Positions 1 through 8,037 of a stretch of DNA of 64,000 nt are shown piece after piece (position 1 is the stretch's first letter; each line of letters opens with the position of its first letter). A program made the translations under genes and the position numbers. The notes under the pieces were generated by a model. That model ran no database searches. It was not told the DNA's origin and saw nothing but the letters and a program-made list of their open reading frames with translations. The stretch covers positions 2,522,577 to 2,586,576 of the forward strand of contig OX638323.1 of assembly GCA_951812715.1 (NCBI GenBank). The letters run 5' to 3'. The DNA comes from an uncultured Pseudohongiella sp. (GTDB taxonomy: Bacteria; Pseudomonadota; Gammaproteobacteria; Pseudomonadales; Pseudohongiellaceae).

Positions 1-80
1 TCCCGTCGCCGGGATCGCTCCGCGGACGATTCTCCCGTACCGGTCGATGTCATCGCCTGATTAACGCGGGTAATTCACAC

Positions 81-2009
81 GTGCGGCAGCCTGCCGCCCA
101 GATCTGGGGGGCGCCGGAGATTTCCGACGACTTCAAGGTGTTCGGCAACTTCGGCATCGACCTCGGCAACGGCAGCGAGGCCTACATGTTCGGCAACTGG
201 GCCGAGCGGCAGGTGGAAGGCGGTTTCTATTATCGTAATCCGCATACCCGCGGCGGCGTGTTCCGCGGACCGGTGCTCGACGCGAACCGCAACGAGGTTT
301 TCATCAGGAACGACGATGGCGACCTGGAATCCCCGGGGCAGGGCGATCTCGACGACGGCGCCGCGCTTCTCTACGGCAATGGCTCGCCGGTCCTGGCCAT
401 GGACGGAATTACCAGAACGGTAAAGGTGGCGGACCTTACGGGCGATATGTCCGGAAATTGTCCCGCGGTCAGGATTCGAAACTACGTGGCTGATCCAGAT
501 GCGCTTGCAGCCATCCGCAACAACCCCGGCTGCTATTCCCTGATCGAGAAGTTTCCTGGCGGATTTACGCCGCAATTCGGCGGCTATGTCGATGACATCA
601 GTCTGGCCGGTGGCGTGCGCGGCGAACTCGATTCCGGCTGGTTCTCCGACCTCAGCGCGTCGGTCGGCCAAAGCACCGCGGATTTCTATATATACAACAC
701 CATCAATCCGCAATTGCTGTCTCAGCGTAACGATATTCCCACCTACTACGATGCCGGCGCCTACATCGAAACCGACCGGGTGGTGAACTTTGATTTGTCC
801 AGACAGTACTTCCCTTCCGGCGTAGATAATGTGAACGTGGCAACGGGTCTGGAATACCGCGATGAGACTTTCCGCATCCGCAACGGCGAGCCCAACTCCT
901 TCTTCATCGATCCCAATCTGGCGGCGCAAGGCTTTGGCGTGGGCTCCAACGGATTTCCGGGATTTCAGCCGGGAGACGCCGGGGAAAACACCGTGCGTTC
1001 CGTGGCTGCCTATGTCGATCTCGAGGCCAATGTGAACGAATTTTTGCTGGTCGGTGGCGCACTGCGCTATGAGAACTATGCTGACTTCGGCAACACTCTG
1101 GACGGTAAAATCGCGGCCCGGCTGCAAGTGGCGGACAATGTCGCGATTCGCGGCGCCGTCAGCACCGGCTTTCGCGTACCGACAGGCGGGCAAGCGAATC
1201 TGCGAAACGTGACCACGGAATTTTCCGGCGGCATGTTGTCCGACATCGCGACGCTGCCGCCAACCAACCCCATCGCCATACAGAAAGGCGCCACGGCGCT
1301 GACTCCGGAGGAATCGGTCAATACCACCCTGGGTCTGGTATTCAATGCCGGCGCCTGGGATGTAACGCTGGATTACTACAACATCGAAATATCGGATCGA
1401 ATCTCCTTTACCAGCCGCTTCGACCTGACGCCGGAGGACACCCAATCCCTGCTGGCGGCCGGCGTTTCGGACGCCAGCAGCTTCGCATCGGTGCGTTTCT
1501 TTTCCAACCAGCAGACTGTCAAGGCATCCGGTATCGACCTGGTTGCTTCAGCGCCGTTTGAGATCGGATCGGGCGATTCCACTTTCACTTTTGTAGCCAA
1601 CTGGTCCGATGTGGAACTGAGCGACTTCAATCCGGAATTTACGGACGAAAACCGCAAGTTGCAGATTGAACGCGGGCGCCCCGACATGCGCTATACCGCT
1701 ACCTGGACTCACCGGGTCGGCGCTTGGCGCTTTATGTCCCGGGTACGCAATTACGGCGAGTATTACGATGCGCCTACCAACGACGAAACCGTGGCGTTCT
1801 ATCCGCAACCGTCTACCGTATTCGACTTTGAGGCGGGATATGAAGTGAACGAATCGCTTTCAATAATGGCCGGACTGCAAAATGCGTTCGACGAGTATCC
1901 GTCGACCAATCCCCACGGCGAAGTGGCGGGGCTGATTTATCCGGAACAGTCACCGTTCAGCTTCAATGGCGGATTCTATTACCTGCGGGCGACCTGGAAC
2001 GCGATTTAA
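81..2009 (+). CDS. TonB-dependent receptor, barrel part; 5' region damaged
   Basis: Outer-membrane TonB-dependent receptor for an unidentified substrate. The 642 residues are nearly all beta-barrel: repeated amphipathic strands, a TonB-receptor C-terminus (GLQNAFDEYPSTNPHGE near residue 600) and aromatic-rich last strands. The family normally starts with a signal peptide, TonB box and about 150-residue plug. Here bases 1-60 encode a typical plug start (DDSPVPVDVIA) in another frame that ends at a TGA. The barrel frame is open leftward to base 3 with no stop, and reads LINAGNSHVRQ just before WGAPEISDD, which belongs well inside such receptors. Most of the plug is therefore missing and a frameshift separates the parts. 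The GTG at 81 is only the first possible start in frame. It converges on cobS. Receptor identity is firm; function is doubtful. Confidence 0.8.
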   Translation: MRQPAAQIWGAPEISDDFKVFGNFGIDLGNGSEAYMFGNWAERQVEGGFYYRNPHTRGGVFRGPVLDANRNEVFIRNDDGDLESPGQGDLDDGAALLYGNGSPVLAMDGITRTVKVADLTGDMSGNCPAVRIRNYVADPDALAAIRNNPGCYSLIEKFPGGFTPQFGGYVDDISLAGGVRGELDSGWFSDLSASVGQSTADFYIYNTINPQLLSQRNDIPTYYDAGAYIETDRVVNFDLSRQYFPSGVDNVNVATGLEYRDETFRIRNGEPNSFFIDPNLAAQGFGVGSNGFPGFQPGDAGENTVRSVAAYVDLEANVNEFLLVGGALRYENYADFGNTLDGKIAARLQVADNVAIRGAVSTGFRVPTGGQANLRNVTTEFSGGMLSDIATLPPTNPIAIQKGATALTPEESVNTTLGLVFNAGAWDVTLDYYNIEISDRISFTSRFDLTPEDTQSLLAAGVSDASSFASVRFFSNQQTVKASGIDLVASAPFEIGSGDSTFTFVANWSDVELSDFNPEFTDENRKLQIERGRPDMRYTATWTHRVGAWRFMSRVRNYGEYYDAPTNDETVAFYPQPSTVFDFEAGYEVNESLSIMAGLQNAFDEYPSTNPHGEVAGLIYPEQSPFSFNGGFYYLRATWNAI

Positions 2010-2035
2010 GCTCTGGGCCTGCCGGCCGCGGCGGT

Positions 2036-2800
2036 TTACAGCGCGGCCAGCAGGCCGAGATAGACGCCGAGTTCGCTGTATTGCTGGGTTGCTCCCAGGC
2101 AGTCCCCGGTATAGCCGCGCAATTTGCGTTCGTATAGCAGCCGGCTCGCGGCGTGGCCCAGTAGCAGTCCCGCGATTCCGGCAAGCAACGCACTGGCTGG
2201 TATGACCGCCAGACCGAATGCGGACACCGCCGCCCCGGTCAATACCGACTTGATCAGGCCGGCGGCATCGATGCCCCGCGCCGTCGGCTTGGAATCGACT
2301 TCGCTTCCCGCATAGGAACTGCTGGCGACGACGAAGACGGCCGAAAGCCGGCTGCCCGCATGCGCCGCCAGCAGGCTCATGGGCAATAACTCGCCGGGCA
2401 GCGCCAGCAACGCGGCAGCCTTGATGCCCAATGCCGAGATCAACGCCACGGCGCCATATGCGCCGATGCGGCTGTCCCGCATGATCGCCAGGCTTGCGGC
2501 CGCGTCCTTGCCGCCGAGGCCGTCCATGGCGTCGGCAAGCCCGTCTTCGTGAAAGGCGCCGGTGAACATCAGGCCGGCCAGCATGGACAGCAACACTGCA
2601 ATCAGTGGTGGAAATATCCACTGCGCTACCCACCATACCGCGGCCGTAACCAAACCGACGCCGGCGCCGGCCAGGGCGTAATAGCCAATGGCGTTGCGTT
2701 GCCGCTCTTCGCTGAAATCGAGCGATGCCGGGATCGGCATACGAGTGAGCATTTGGATCGCGAACAGCAAGGCGGCGAGCTCTTCACGCAACCGATTCAT
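2036..2800 (-). CDS. cobS: Adenosylcobinamide-GDP ribazoletransferase
   Basis: Last step of cobalamin nucleotide-loop assembly: joins adenosylcobinamide-GDP with alpha-ribazole (or its phosphate) at the inner membrane. The 254 residues are of family length, with several hydrophobic helices and the conserved acidic motif FHEDGLADAMDGLGG at residues 83-97. The start codon overlaps the cobT stop by four bases (ATGA), so the two are translationally coupled. No other cobalamin genes are visible here, consistent with salvage, although the rest could lie elsewhere. Confidence 0.95.
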   Translation of the reverse strand: MNRLREELAALLFAIQMLTRMPIPASLDFSEERQRNAIGYYALAGAGVGLVTAAVWWVAQWIFPPLIAVLLSMLAGLMFTGAFHEDGLADAMDGLGGKDAAASLAIMRDSRIGAYGAVALISALGIKAAALLALPGELLPMSLLAAHAGSRLSAVFVVASSSYAGSEVDSKPTARGIDAAGLIKSVLTGAAVSAFGLAVIPASALLAGIAGLLLGHAASRLLYERKLRGYTGDCLGATQQYSELGVYLGLLAAL

Positions 2801-3807
2801 GGCAATTTGCCGCTCACGCCAGCTTCTTCGAAAGAGGCCATGCCGGTGAGTATTGCCACCGCGGCGCGCAGCAGGGGCCAGGCAAGTAGCGCGCCGGTAC
2901 CCTCGCCCAGGCGCAGGCCGAGTTGCAACAATGGTTCTGCTCGCAATTCCGCAAGCATCATGGCATGGCCAGGCTCGGCGCTGAGATGTGAAAATACCAG
3001 CCGTGCGCGGCAGCCCGGATCGATTCGCAATGCTGCCAGCGCGGCCGCGGTGGCGATGAAACCGTCGATCACAACGATCCGGCGGCGTTGCGCCGCGCCG
3101 AGCATGGCGCCGGTCAACATGGCGATTTCAAAGCCGCCATATTCTGTCAGCGCCTCGTTCGGTCCGAGGTTGCCGGCCGTGCGCGCCGCGGCTTGCAAGA
3201 GAATATCCTGCTTGCGTTCGATGCCGGCATCGTCGAGTCCAGCGCCCGGACCGGTCAATTCGGATATCGGCAGTCCCAGTAATTTGTGCGCGAGCATAGT
3301 CGCCGAAGAACTATTGCCGATCCCCATTTCACCAAGACAAAGCGCGTCGCATTCGATCTCCCGGCCCAGCGTTCGGCCATATCCCAGCGCCGTTTCGCAT
3401 TGTTCCTTCGACATCGCCGGCCTTTCGGCGAAATTGGCTGTGCCCGCGGCGATGCGCCGGTCGAGCAGCAGCGGGTGCGCCAGCGGCTCGCGCATTCCCG
3501 CATCGACCAATTTCATGGGGATATCAAGAGTTCGCGCGAATGCAGTCGCGGCCGCGCCGCCATCAAGGAAATTGCGCGCCATCTGTAAGGTGACTGCTTG
3601 CGGGTATGCCGAAACTCCTGCCTCGGCAATACCGTGATCCGCAATGAAGAGGATCAGCGCCGCGCGTTCCATCACCGGCGCTAGCGTACCTTGTGCCCCG
3701 GCGATCCGCGCCGCCAGTTCCTCAAGCTTGCCGAGCGAGCCGACCGGTTTGGTCTTGCCATCGATGATGCTTTGAATCCGACGCGGAGAAGGTTTTGTTG
3801 CAGTCAT
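2797..3807 (-). CDS. cobT: Nicotinate-nucleotide--dimethylbenzimidazole phosphoribosyltransferase
   Basis: Makes alpha-ribazole phosphate from dimethylbenzimidazole and nicotinate mononucleotide, supplying the substrate used by CobS. The 336 residues from ATG at 3807 match family length. GKTKPVGSLGKLEELA lies near the N-terminus and LGEGTGALLAW, with the catalytic glutamate, near residue 300. The frame extends upstream to 4026, but that part reads as antisense of the next gene and resembles no CobT, so I chose the internal ATG. It is followed directly by cobS in an ATGA overlap. Confidence 0.95.
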   Translation of the reverse strand: MTATKPSPRRIQSIIDGKTKPVGSLGKLEELAARIAGAQGTLAPVMERAALILFIADHGIAEAGVSAYPQAVTLQMARNFLDGGAAATAFARTLDIPMKLVDAGMREPLAHPLLLDRRIAAGTANFAERPAMSKEQCETALGYGRTLGREIECDALCLGEMGIGNSSSATMLAHKLLGLPISELTGPGAGLDDAGIERKQDILLQAAARTAGNLGPNEALTEYGGFEIAMLTGAMLGAAQRRRIVVIDGFIATAAALAALRIDPGCRARLVFSHLSAEPGHAMMLAELRAEPLLQLGLRLGEGTGALLAWPLLRAAVAILTGMASFEEAGVSGKLP

Positions 3808-3809
3808 GT

Positions 3810-4586
3810 TCAGAATCGCATTACAAAGGTTACGCTGGTCTCGGTGTCGGTTTTCTTGCGACCCGCCGGCACCTGGGTCTGATGTTTCAGATTTACCGAG
3901 AAGCGTAACAGCAGATTTTCCACGATTTGCGCCTCGATACTGCTGCGGGCGCGAAAGATGCTCGACTCCTCGCCCGCTTCGGTGCTGAATTCCTGCAGGA
4001 AGGCGGCGGAATCCGACAGTTCCCAATTGAAATCCGCGGCCAGGCGGAACATGGCTTCGCCGAAGTCCTCTCCCAGCGTTTGCGACTGGCGATAGCCGCC
4101 GCCGATATTCAGCGTCAAACCCATGTCCTCCCGATCTACGAGCAAATTGCGACCATAGTTCAGAGAGATGTCGGATTGGCCTTCGTAACCGCTGAAGCGG
4201 TCATCGTCGTGGGCGAGCCGGGTCAGCACGAAACTTTGCTCGTTGACGTTGTAGTTGGCCTCGGAGACGTAATAAACCCGTTGCGCCGCGAGTTCGTCCT
4301 CCTTGGAGGAGCGAAAACCGTCGATGGTCAGGCCGAGATCCCAACCGTCCAGAGCGTAGTTGACAGCGCCTCTGAACTGAATATTCTCATCGTTCGTATT
4401 TCCAGAGGTATAGATGGCGCCCAATTCTATTTCGCTGGTCAGCGGGCTTTCTTCTTCGTCTTCTTCCGCGGCCTTCAGGGCCGGGCTGAACAGAATGGAG
4501 CAGGTGAGCAGGGGAATAGCGGCTGATCTGAGCAAGATAGGGCTCCATGAATCAAGGAAGGCGGATTTTACAAGTCCCGCCGGCAA
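3810..4586 (-). CDS. DUF481 family outer-membrane protein
   Basis: Predicted outer-membrane beta-barrel of the DUF481 (YdiY-like) family; molecular role unknown. Residues 1-40 contain a hydrophobic signal segment ending near SPALKA, followed by an acidic stretch (AEEDEEES). The remaining 210 residues are alternating strands with the family pattern ELGAIYTSGNTNDENI and a C-terminal phenylalanine (VTFVMRF) typical of barrel proteins recognised by the BAM complex. It ends two bases before cobT and may be co-transcribed with it, although the functions look unrelated. The first eight residues precede the hydrophobic core, so a slightly later non-ATG start is possible. Confidence 0.8.
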   Translation of the reverse strand: MPAGLVKSAFLDSWSPILLRSAAIPLLTCSILFSPALKAAEEDEEESPLTSEIELGAIYTSGNTNDENIQFRGAVNYALDGWDLGLTIDGFRSSKEDELAAQRVYYVSEANYNVNEQSFVLTRLAHDDDRFSGYEGQSDISLNYGRNLLVDREDMGLTLNIGGGYRQSQTLGEDFGEAMFRLAADFNWELSDSAAFLQEFSTEAGEESSIFRARSSIEAQIVENLLLRFSVNLKHQTQVPAGRKKTDTETSVTFVMRF

Positions 4587-4667
4587 TTCGCCATTTACAT
4601 CGGTATTTGCCGGCGTCGACCAAAGAGGCTAGTTAATACCGTGGCCAATACTGCCGACTAAGCAGAA

Positions 4668-5162
4668 ATGAAAACGCTTTTCCTGTTGCGTCATGCCAAG
4701 TCCAGTTGGGACTATCCCGAGCTGCGCGATTTCGAGCGTCCGCTGGCCGCCCGCGGCGAACGTCAGGCGCCGGAAATGGGCAGGCGCTTTCTGCAACGCG
4801 ATTCCAACGTCAAATGCATCATTTCCAGTCCCGCCGTGCGCGCTCGCTCCACCGCGAAACTAATGGCCGAGGCAATCGGTTTTCCCGTCGACGATGTAGT
4901 CAGCAATCCCGATCTCTATTTTTGCGGCACATCCATGTATCTCAAGGCTGCCAGCCTGGTCGACGAAGATTGCGACTGCGCCATGCTGGTCGGCCACAAT
5001 CCCACGATCACCGACTTCGCCAACGAAATGTCGAACGCTAATATCGCCAACATTCCCACCTGCGGTCTGGTCGAACTGTCGCTGCCGATCGATCACTGGT
5101 CCGAAATCAAACGCGGAAATGCCTCCCTGGTGGAGTTCGATTTTCCGAACAGTGGGGATTGA
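4668..5162 (+). CDS. sixA: Phosphohistidine phosphatase SixA family
   Basis: Histidine phosphatase superfamily, SixA branch, which removes phosphate from phosphohistidine in signalling or phosphotransferase proteins. The catalytic RHAKSSWD motif is at residues 8-15 and the second histidine is in GHNP near residue 108. The 164 residues match the usual short single-domain form. It diverges from the DUF481 gene across an 81-base gap that must hold both promoters. The closest family alternative is a general phosphoglycerate-mutase-like phosphatase, but the RHAKS signature favours SixA. Confidence 0.9.
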   Translation: MKTLFLLRHAKSSWDYPELRDFERPLAARGERQAPEMGRRFLQRDSNVKCIISSPAVRARSTAKLMAEAIGFPVDDVVSNPDLYFCGTSMYLKAASLVDEDCDCAMLVGHNPTITDFANEMSNANIANIPTCGLVELSLPIDHWSEIKRGNASLVEFDFPNSGD

Positions 5163-5187
5163 GGAAACAGAGGGAAAATCGGCGCAA

Positions 5188-5403
5188 TCAGATTGCCCAG
5201 CCAGCCGAAAGAATTTCCGCTTGTTCAAGCACCGTGTTTGTCGCCTTTTCCTGCTTGTCGGGCGGATAGCCGTATCCGCGCAAGGCGCGCCTTTCCAAGC
5301 GGCGAAGGTGTGCCCGCGCGTTTTCACGCATGGCCCAGTCGATGCCGCCGTCGTTGCGCACGGTCTCGGCCAACCAAAAGGCAGCGACGGCGACAGGCTG
5401 GTT
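5188..5403 (-). pseudogene. 3' remnant of type I restriction subunit hsdR
   Basis: An open stretch of about 70 codons, preceded by an in-frame stop, encodes [46 protein letters not shown] and LSAGWAI. This is the characteristic C-terminal tail of type I restriction enzyme R subunits (DUF3387-type region), where the WxxREN-RA.LR and YGYPPDKQE blocks are highly conserved. The rest of HsdR (about 1000 residues) and any hsdM/hsdS are absent. It is a relic of a lost restriction system lying between sixA and the cytochrome gene. No usable start is evident. Confidence 0.75.
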
Positions 5404-5601
5404 TCATTGCTGCTTGTCCATTCGCCAAATTCATCTTCTCCGGCATGAGTGGTCTCCATATTCCGGGTTAGTTCATCAGCGAATTTCTGGCCTGCTGAAA
5501 GGCACAGATTTCATAAACAGAAGGTATCAAAATGAGTGGCCGAATTATGTGAATTGGGTTGGTGTTAAGATGGCTGGGTATAGGTTCCGATAGTCATCGA
5601 C

Positions 5602-6102
5602 ATGGATTCCTTGTCTTTGCGATCGATAAGCGTTCGGTTTCGCTTGTTCCGAAATTGTCTGGCGCGACGTTCGGTCGCGATTATTTTGTTGACCCTGATT
5701 GCAGCCTGTGGCGACCCAGGCGTACCGCTCGACCGGATCGATCCCGCGACCGGGCGCTGGTATGCCGCCGAACTGGCCGCGGCCGGCTCGCCGGTATTTG
5801 CCGAACATTGCGCCGAATGCCACGGCGACGCCGCGCAGGGCACTGCCGCCGACTGGCGGGAGCGGCTGCCGGACGGATCGTTTCCGCCGCCGCCCCTGAA
5901 CGGCTCGGCCCATACCTGGCACCACCCGATTTCGGTATTGTTGCAGGTGATCGATAGGGGCGGACAATCGCTCGGCGGGCAGATGCCCGGGTTCGGGCAA
6001 GTGTTGGATAATGAGGAGAAACTCGCGGTGATCGCCTGGTTCCAGGAATTCTGGAGCGATGAGATCTACGAACAATGGCTGATGATGGGAGGCACGAATT
6101 AG
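5602..6102 (+). CDS. Lipoprotein c-type cytochrome
   Basis: Small single-heme cytochrome c, 166 residues, predicted to be exported and lipid-anchored: a basic, hydrophobic leader ends in the lipobox LIAAC near residue 36. The heme-binding motif CAECH lies near residue 70 and the methionine ligand is probably in GGQMPGFG near residue 134. The spacing fits a class I cytochrome c. The electron partner is unknown. The stop codon lies next to a ChaN-like heme-binding lipoprotein gene, and the two are probably co-transcribed, so both products may handle heme or redox at the envelope. Confidence 0.85.
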   Translation: MDSLSLRSISVRFRLFRNCLARRSVAIILLTLIAACGDPGVPLDRIDPATGRWYAAELAAAGSPVFAEHCAECHGDAAQGTAADWRERLPDGSFPPPPLNGSAHTWHHPISVLLQVIDRGGQSLGGQMPGFGQVLDNEEKLAVIAWFQEFWSDEIYEQWLMMGGTN

Positions 6103-6112
6103 AATTCCATTT

Positions 6113-7039
6113 TTGATCCTGGCCGTGCTGCTGCTTTCTGCCTGCACAGCGCGGTCGCCCGAATTTTCTGATACCTGGTCCGGCATCTGGGTCTCGCCCC
6201 TGCATGGCGATCATGCGCTGGCGGGGCGCATCTGGGACAGCCGCCTGCAACAGTTCGTAACCCCGGAAGAATTGCTCTCCGGCTTGCGCGAGGCGCGTTT
6301 CCTGCTGCTGGGCGAGAAACACGACAATGCCGACCACCATCGCCTGCAATCGGCGGTGCTCGAATCGCTGATCGCGGCCGATGCGGTGTCGGGGGTCGCT
6401 TTCGAGATGATCGACGCTTCCCGGGCGCCGAAACTGGCAGGCGTCGCCGGCCGCGAATTCGTCGCCACGGAGGAACTCAGGGAGTGGCTCGATTGGGACG
6501 AGGGCTGGGAGTGGGAGTTCTATTCGCCGCTGCTGCTTGCAAGTCTCGATGCCGGGTTACCCCTGGCGGCCGCGAATATCGATGAAAATGCGGTCATGGA
6601 TATCTATCAGGGGGCAGGTCCAGCCCTGCCCGACGACGTGTTCGATCAGGCGGCTACGGACAAGCTCTTTGCCGACATCGACGAGAGCCATTGCGGGCTG
6701 TTGCCCGAGAGCCAGTTTCCCGCCATGGTGCGAGTGCAGCAGACTCGAGATCTGGCCATGGCAGAGGCCTTGCGCTCATTGGCGAACGATGAAGGCGCGG
6801 CGCTGCTGATCGCGGGTAATTACCACACGCGACAGGATCTCGGCGTACCCAATTTCCTGCTCGCGCTCGATGCCGGGATCAGCCGCGAGGAAATCGTTTC
6901 TCTGGCTTTCCTGGAAGTCGAGCCCGACGAATTCGTGCCGGTGAGTTATCTCGAACGTTTCGGCGGCATCGCCGAACACGACTACCTCTGGTTCACTGCC
7001 GCGGCGGAAGAACAGGACTATTGCGCGCAATTGCGCTAG
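6113..7039 (+). CDS. ChaN family lipoprotein (DUF399)
   Basis: ChaN-like protein, about 308 residues. Family members are heme-binding lipoproteins linked to iron acquisition. Diagnostic motifs are LLGEKHDNADHHRLQ near residue 70, FEMIDASR, and GNYHTRQDLGVP near residue 240. The leader ends in LLLSAC, a lipobox. The start is unclear: the coordinate given is a TTG leaving a leader without basic residues. An in-frame ATT at 6098 would give (M)RIPFLILAVLLLSAC and sits five bases after a GGGAGG ribosome-binding site, overlapping the cytochrome stop. No ATG or GTG is available between the upstream stop and the lipobox. Confidence 0.85.
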   Translation: MILAVLLLSACTARSPEFSDTWSGIWVSPLHGDHALAGRIWDSRLQQFVTPEELLSGLREARFLLLGEKHDNADHHRLQSAVLESLIAADAVSGVAFEMIDASRAPKLAGVAGREFVATEELREWLDWDEGWEWEFYSPLLLASLDAGLPLAAANIDENAVMDIYQGAGPALPDDVFDQAATDKLFADIDESHCGLLPESQFPAMVRVQQTRDLAMAEALRSLANDEGAALLIAGNYHTRQDLGVPNFLLALDAGISREEIVSLAFLEVEPDEFVPVSYLERFGGIAEHDYLWFTAAAEEQDYCAQLR

Positions 7040-7245
7040 CCGCGGCGGCGGTGTGCCGGCCAGCGCAAAGTTGCAACCGGCGCGGAATGCGGACACACTT
7101 GGGTGCGACTAGGCTGGCGCAGCCTGCCAAAAGCAACGCTTTTCGAGAGTCGAGCGGTTCGGCAGGTTGTCGAGGCTGGGGCAAACCGAAGTCAAAAGTC
7201 TCGCGCCAGGAATGGCAGGCACGATTCAATTCAAGTGATGTATCC

Positions 7246-7992
7246 ATGCGAAAACCGATACTTGTTGCATTGCTGTTCGCACTTTGCGGCGTCACCTCCG
7301 GCCAGAATCTCGAAATCGATTATGACAACGCCGGCGAGTTCAATTTCGTGCGCGTACAATTTGACAGCTACTACGGCCGCGGATTCGGCTATGGCGCATG
7401 GGCGATTGATTTTCCGGATGCCGATGAGAATTTTCTGCGCGGTGTCTCGCGCCTGACCAATATCCGCGTCATGAGTAATCCTATTGTGATGCGAATCGAT
7501 GACGAACGCATTTTCGACTATCCCTTCCTTTACATGCTCGAAGTCGGGCAGAACGGCGGCATTGTTCTGAGCCCGCCGGAAATCGAGAATTTGCGCGAAT
7601 ATCTGCTGCGCGGGGGTTTTCTGCTGATCGACGACTTTTGGGGTCAGAACGAATGGGATAATTTCCAGGCCGCGTTCGGCCAGGTGTTCCCGGATCGGGA
7701 GATCATTGAACTGTCGCCGGATCACGAAATCTTTCACGTTTACTACGATATCGAAGGACCGCAGATGATCCCGGCGCTATATCGCACCGACGACTTCGGC
7801 GAACGCGGCATCGACCACGCCAGCAATCACGCGATTCTTGACGACGCCGGCCGGATCATGGTGCTGATCAATTGGAACTCGGACATGGGCGACGGCTGGG
7901 AGCACACCTATCATCCGGCCTATCCGACCCGCTACGCCAACTCAGCGTACCGGCTGGGCATCAACTACCTGATGTATTCGATGACGCACTAG
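7246..7992 (+). CDS. DUF4159 domain protein, secreted
   Basis: Protein of the DUF4159 family, 248 residues, with a clear signal peptide (MRKPILVALLFALCGVTSGQ). The family block LREYLLRGGFLLIDDFWG is near residue 120, followed by VFPDREIIELSPDHEIFHVYY. Related proteins show distant resemblance to class I glutamine amidotransferase-like folds but no activity is established. The frame is open back to 7021, but that extension lacks family similarity and the internal ATG at 7246 begins the signal peptide. About 200 bases upstream show no other gene. Confidence 0.8.
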   Translation: MRKPILVALLFALCGVTSGQNLEIDYDNAGEFNFVRVQFDSYYGRGFGYGAWAIDFPDADENFLRGVSRLTNIRVMSNPIVMRIDDERIFDYPFLYMLEVGQNGGIVLSPPEIENLREYLLRGGFLLIDDFWGQNEWDNFQAAFGQVFPDREIIELSPDHEIFHVYYDIEGPQMIPALYRTDDFGERGIDHASNHAILDDAGRIMVLINWNSDMGDGWEHTYHPAYPTRYANSAYRLGINYLMYSMTH

Positions 7993-8037
7993 TGTCGTCT
8001 CATGCGCGCCATGTCGCATCAGAGCATCGGCAGCGCG

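Noticed and set aside
75..1445. 456-codon minus-strand open frame opposite the TonB receptor
   Set aside because: It is antisense to clear beta-barrel coding sequence, lacks homology, and is explained by GC-rich codon bias.
1950..4700. Cobalamin riboswitch near cobS/cobT or the TonB receptor
   Set aside because: No B12-box-like sequence or suitable leader was seen; the cobT leader is occupied by the DUF481 gene.
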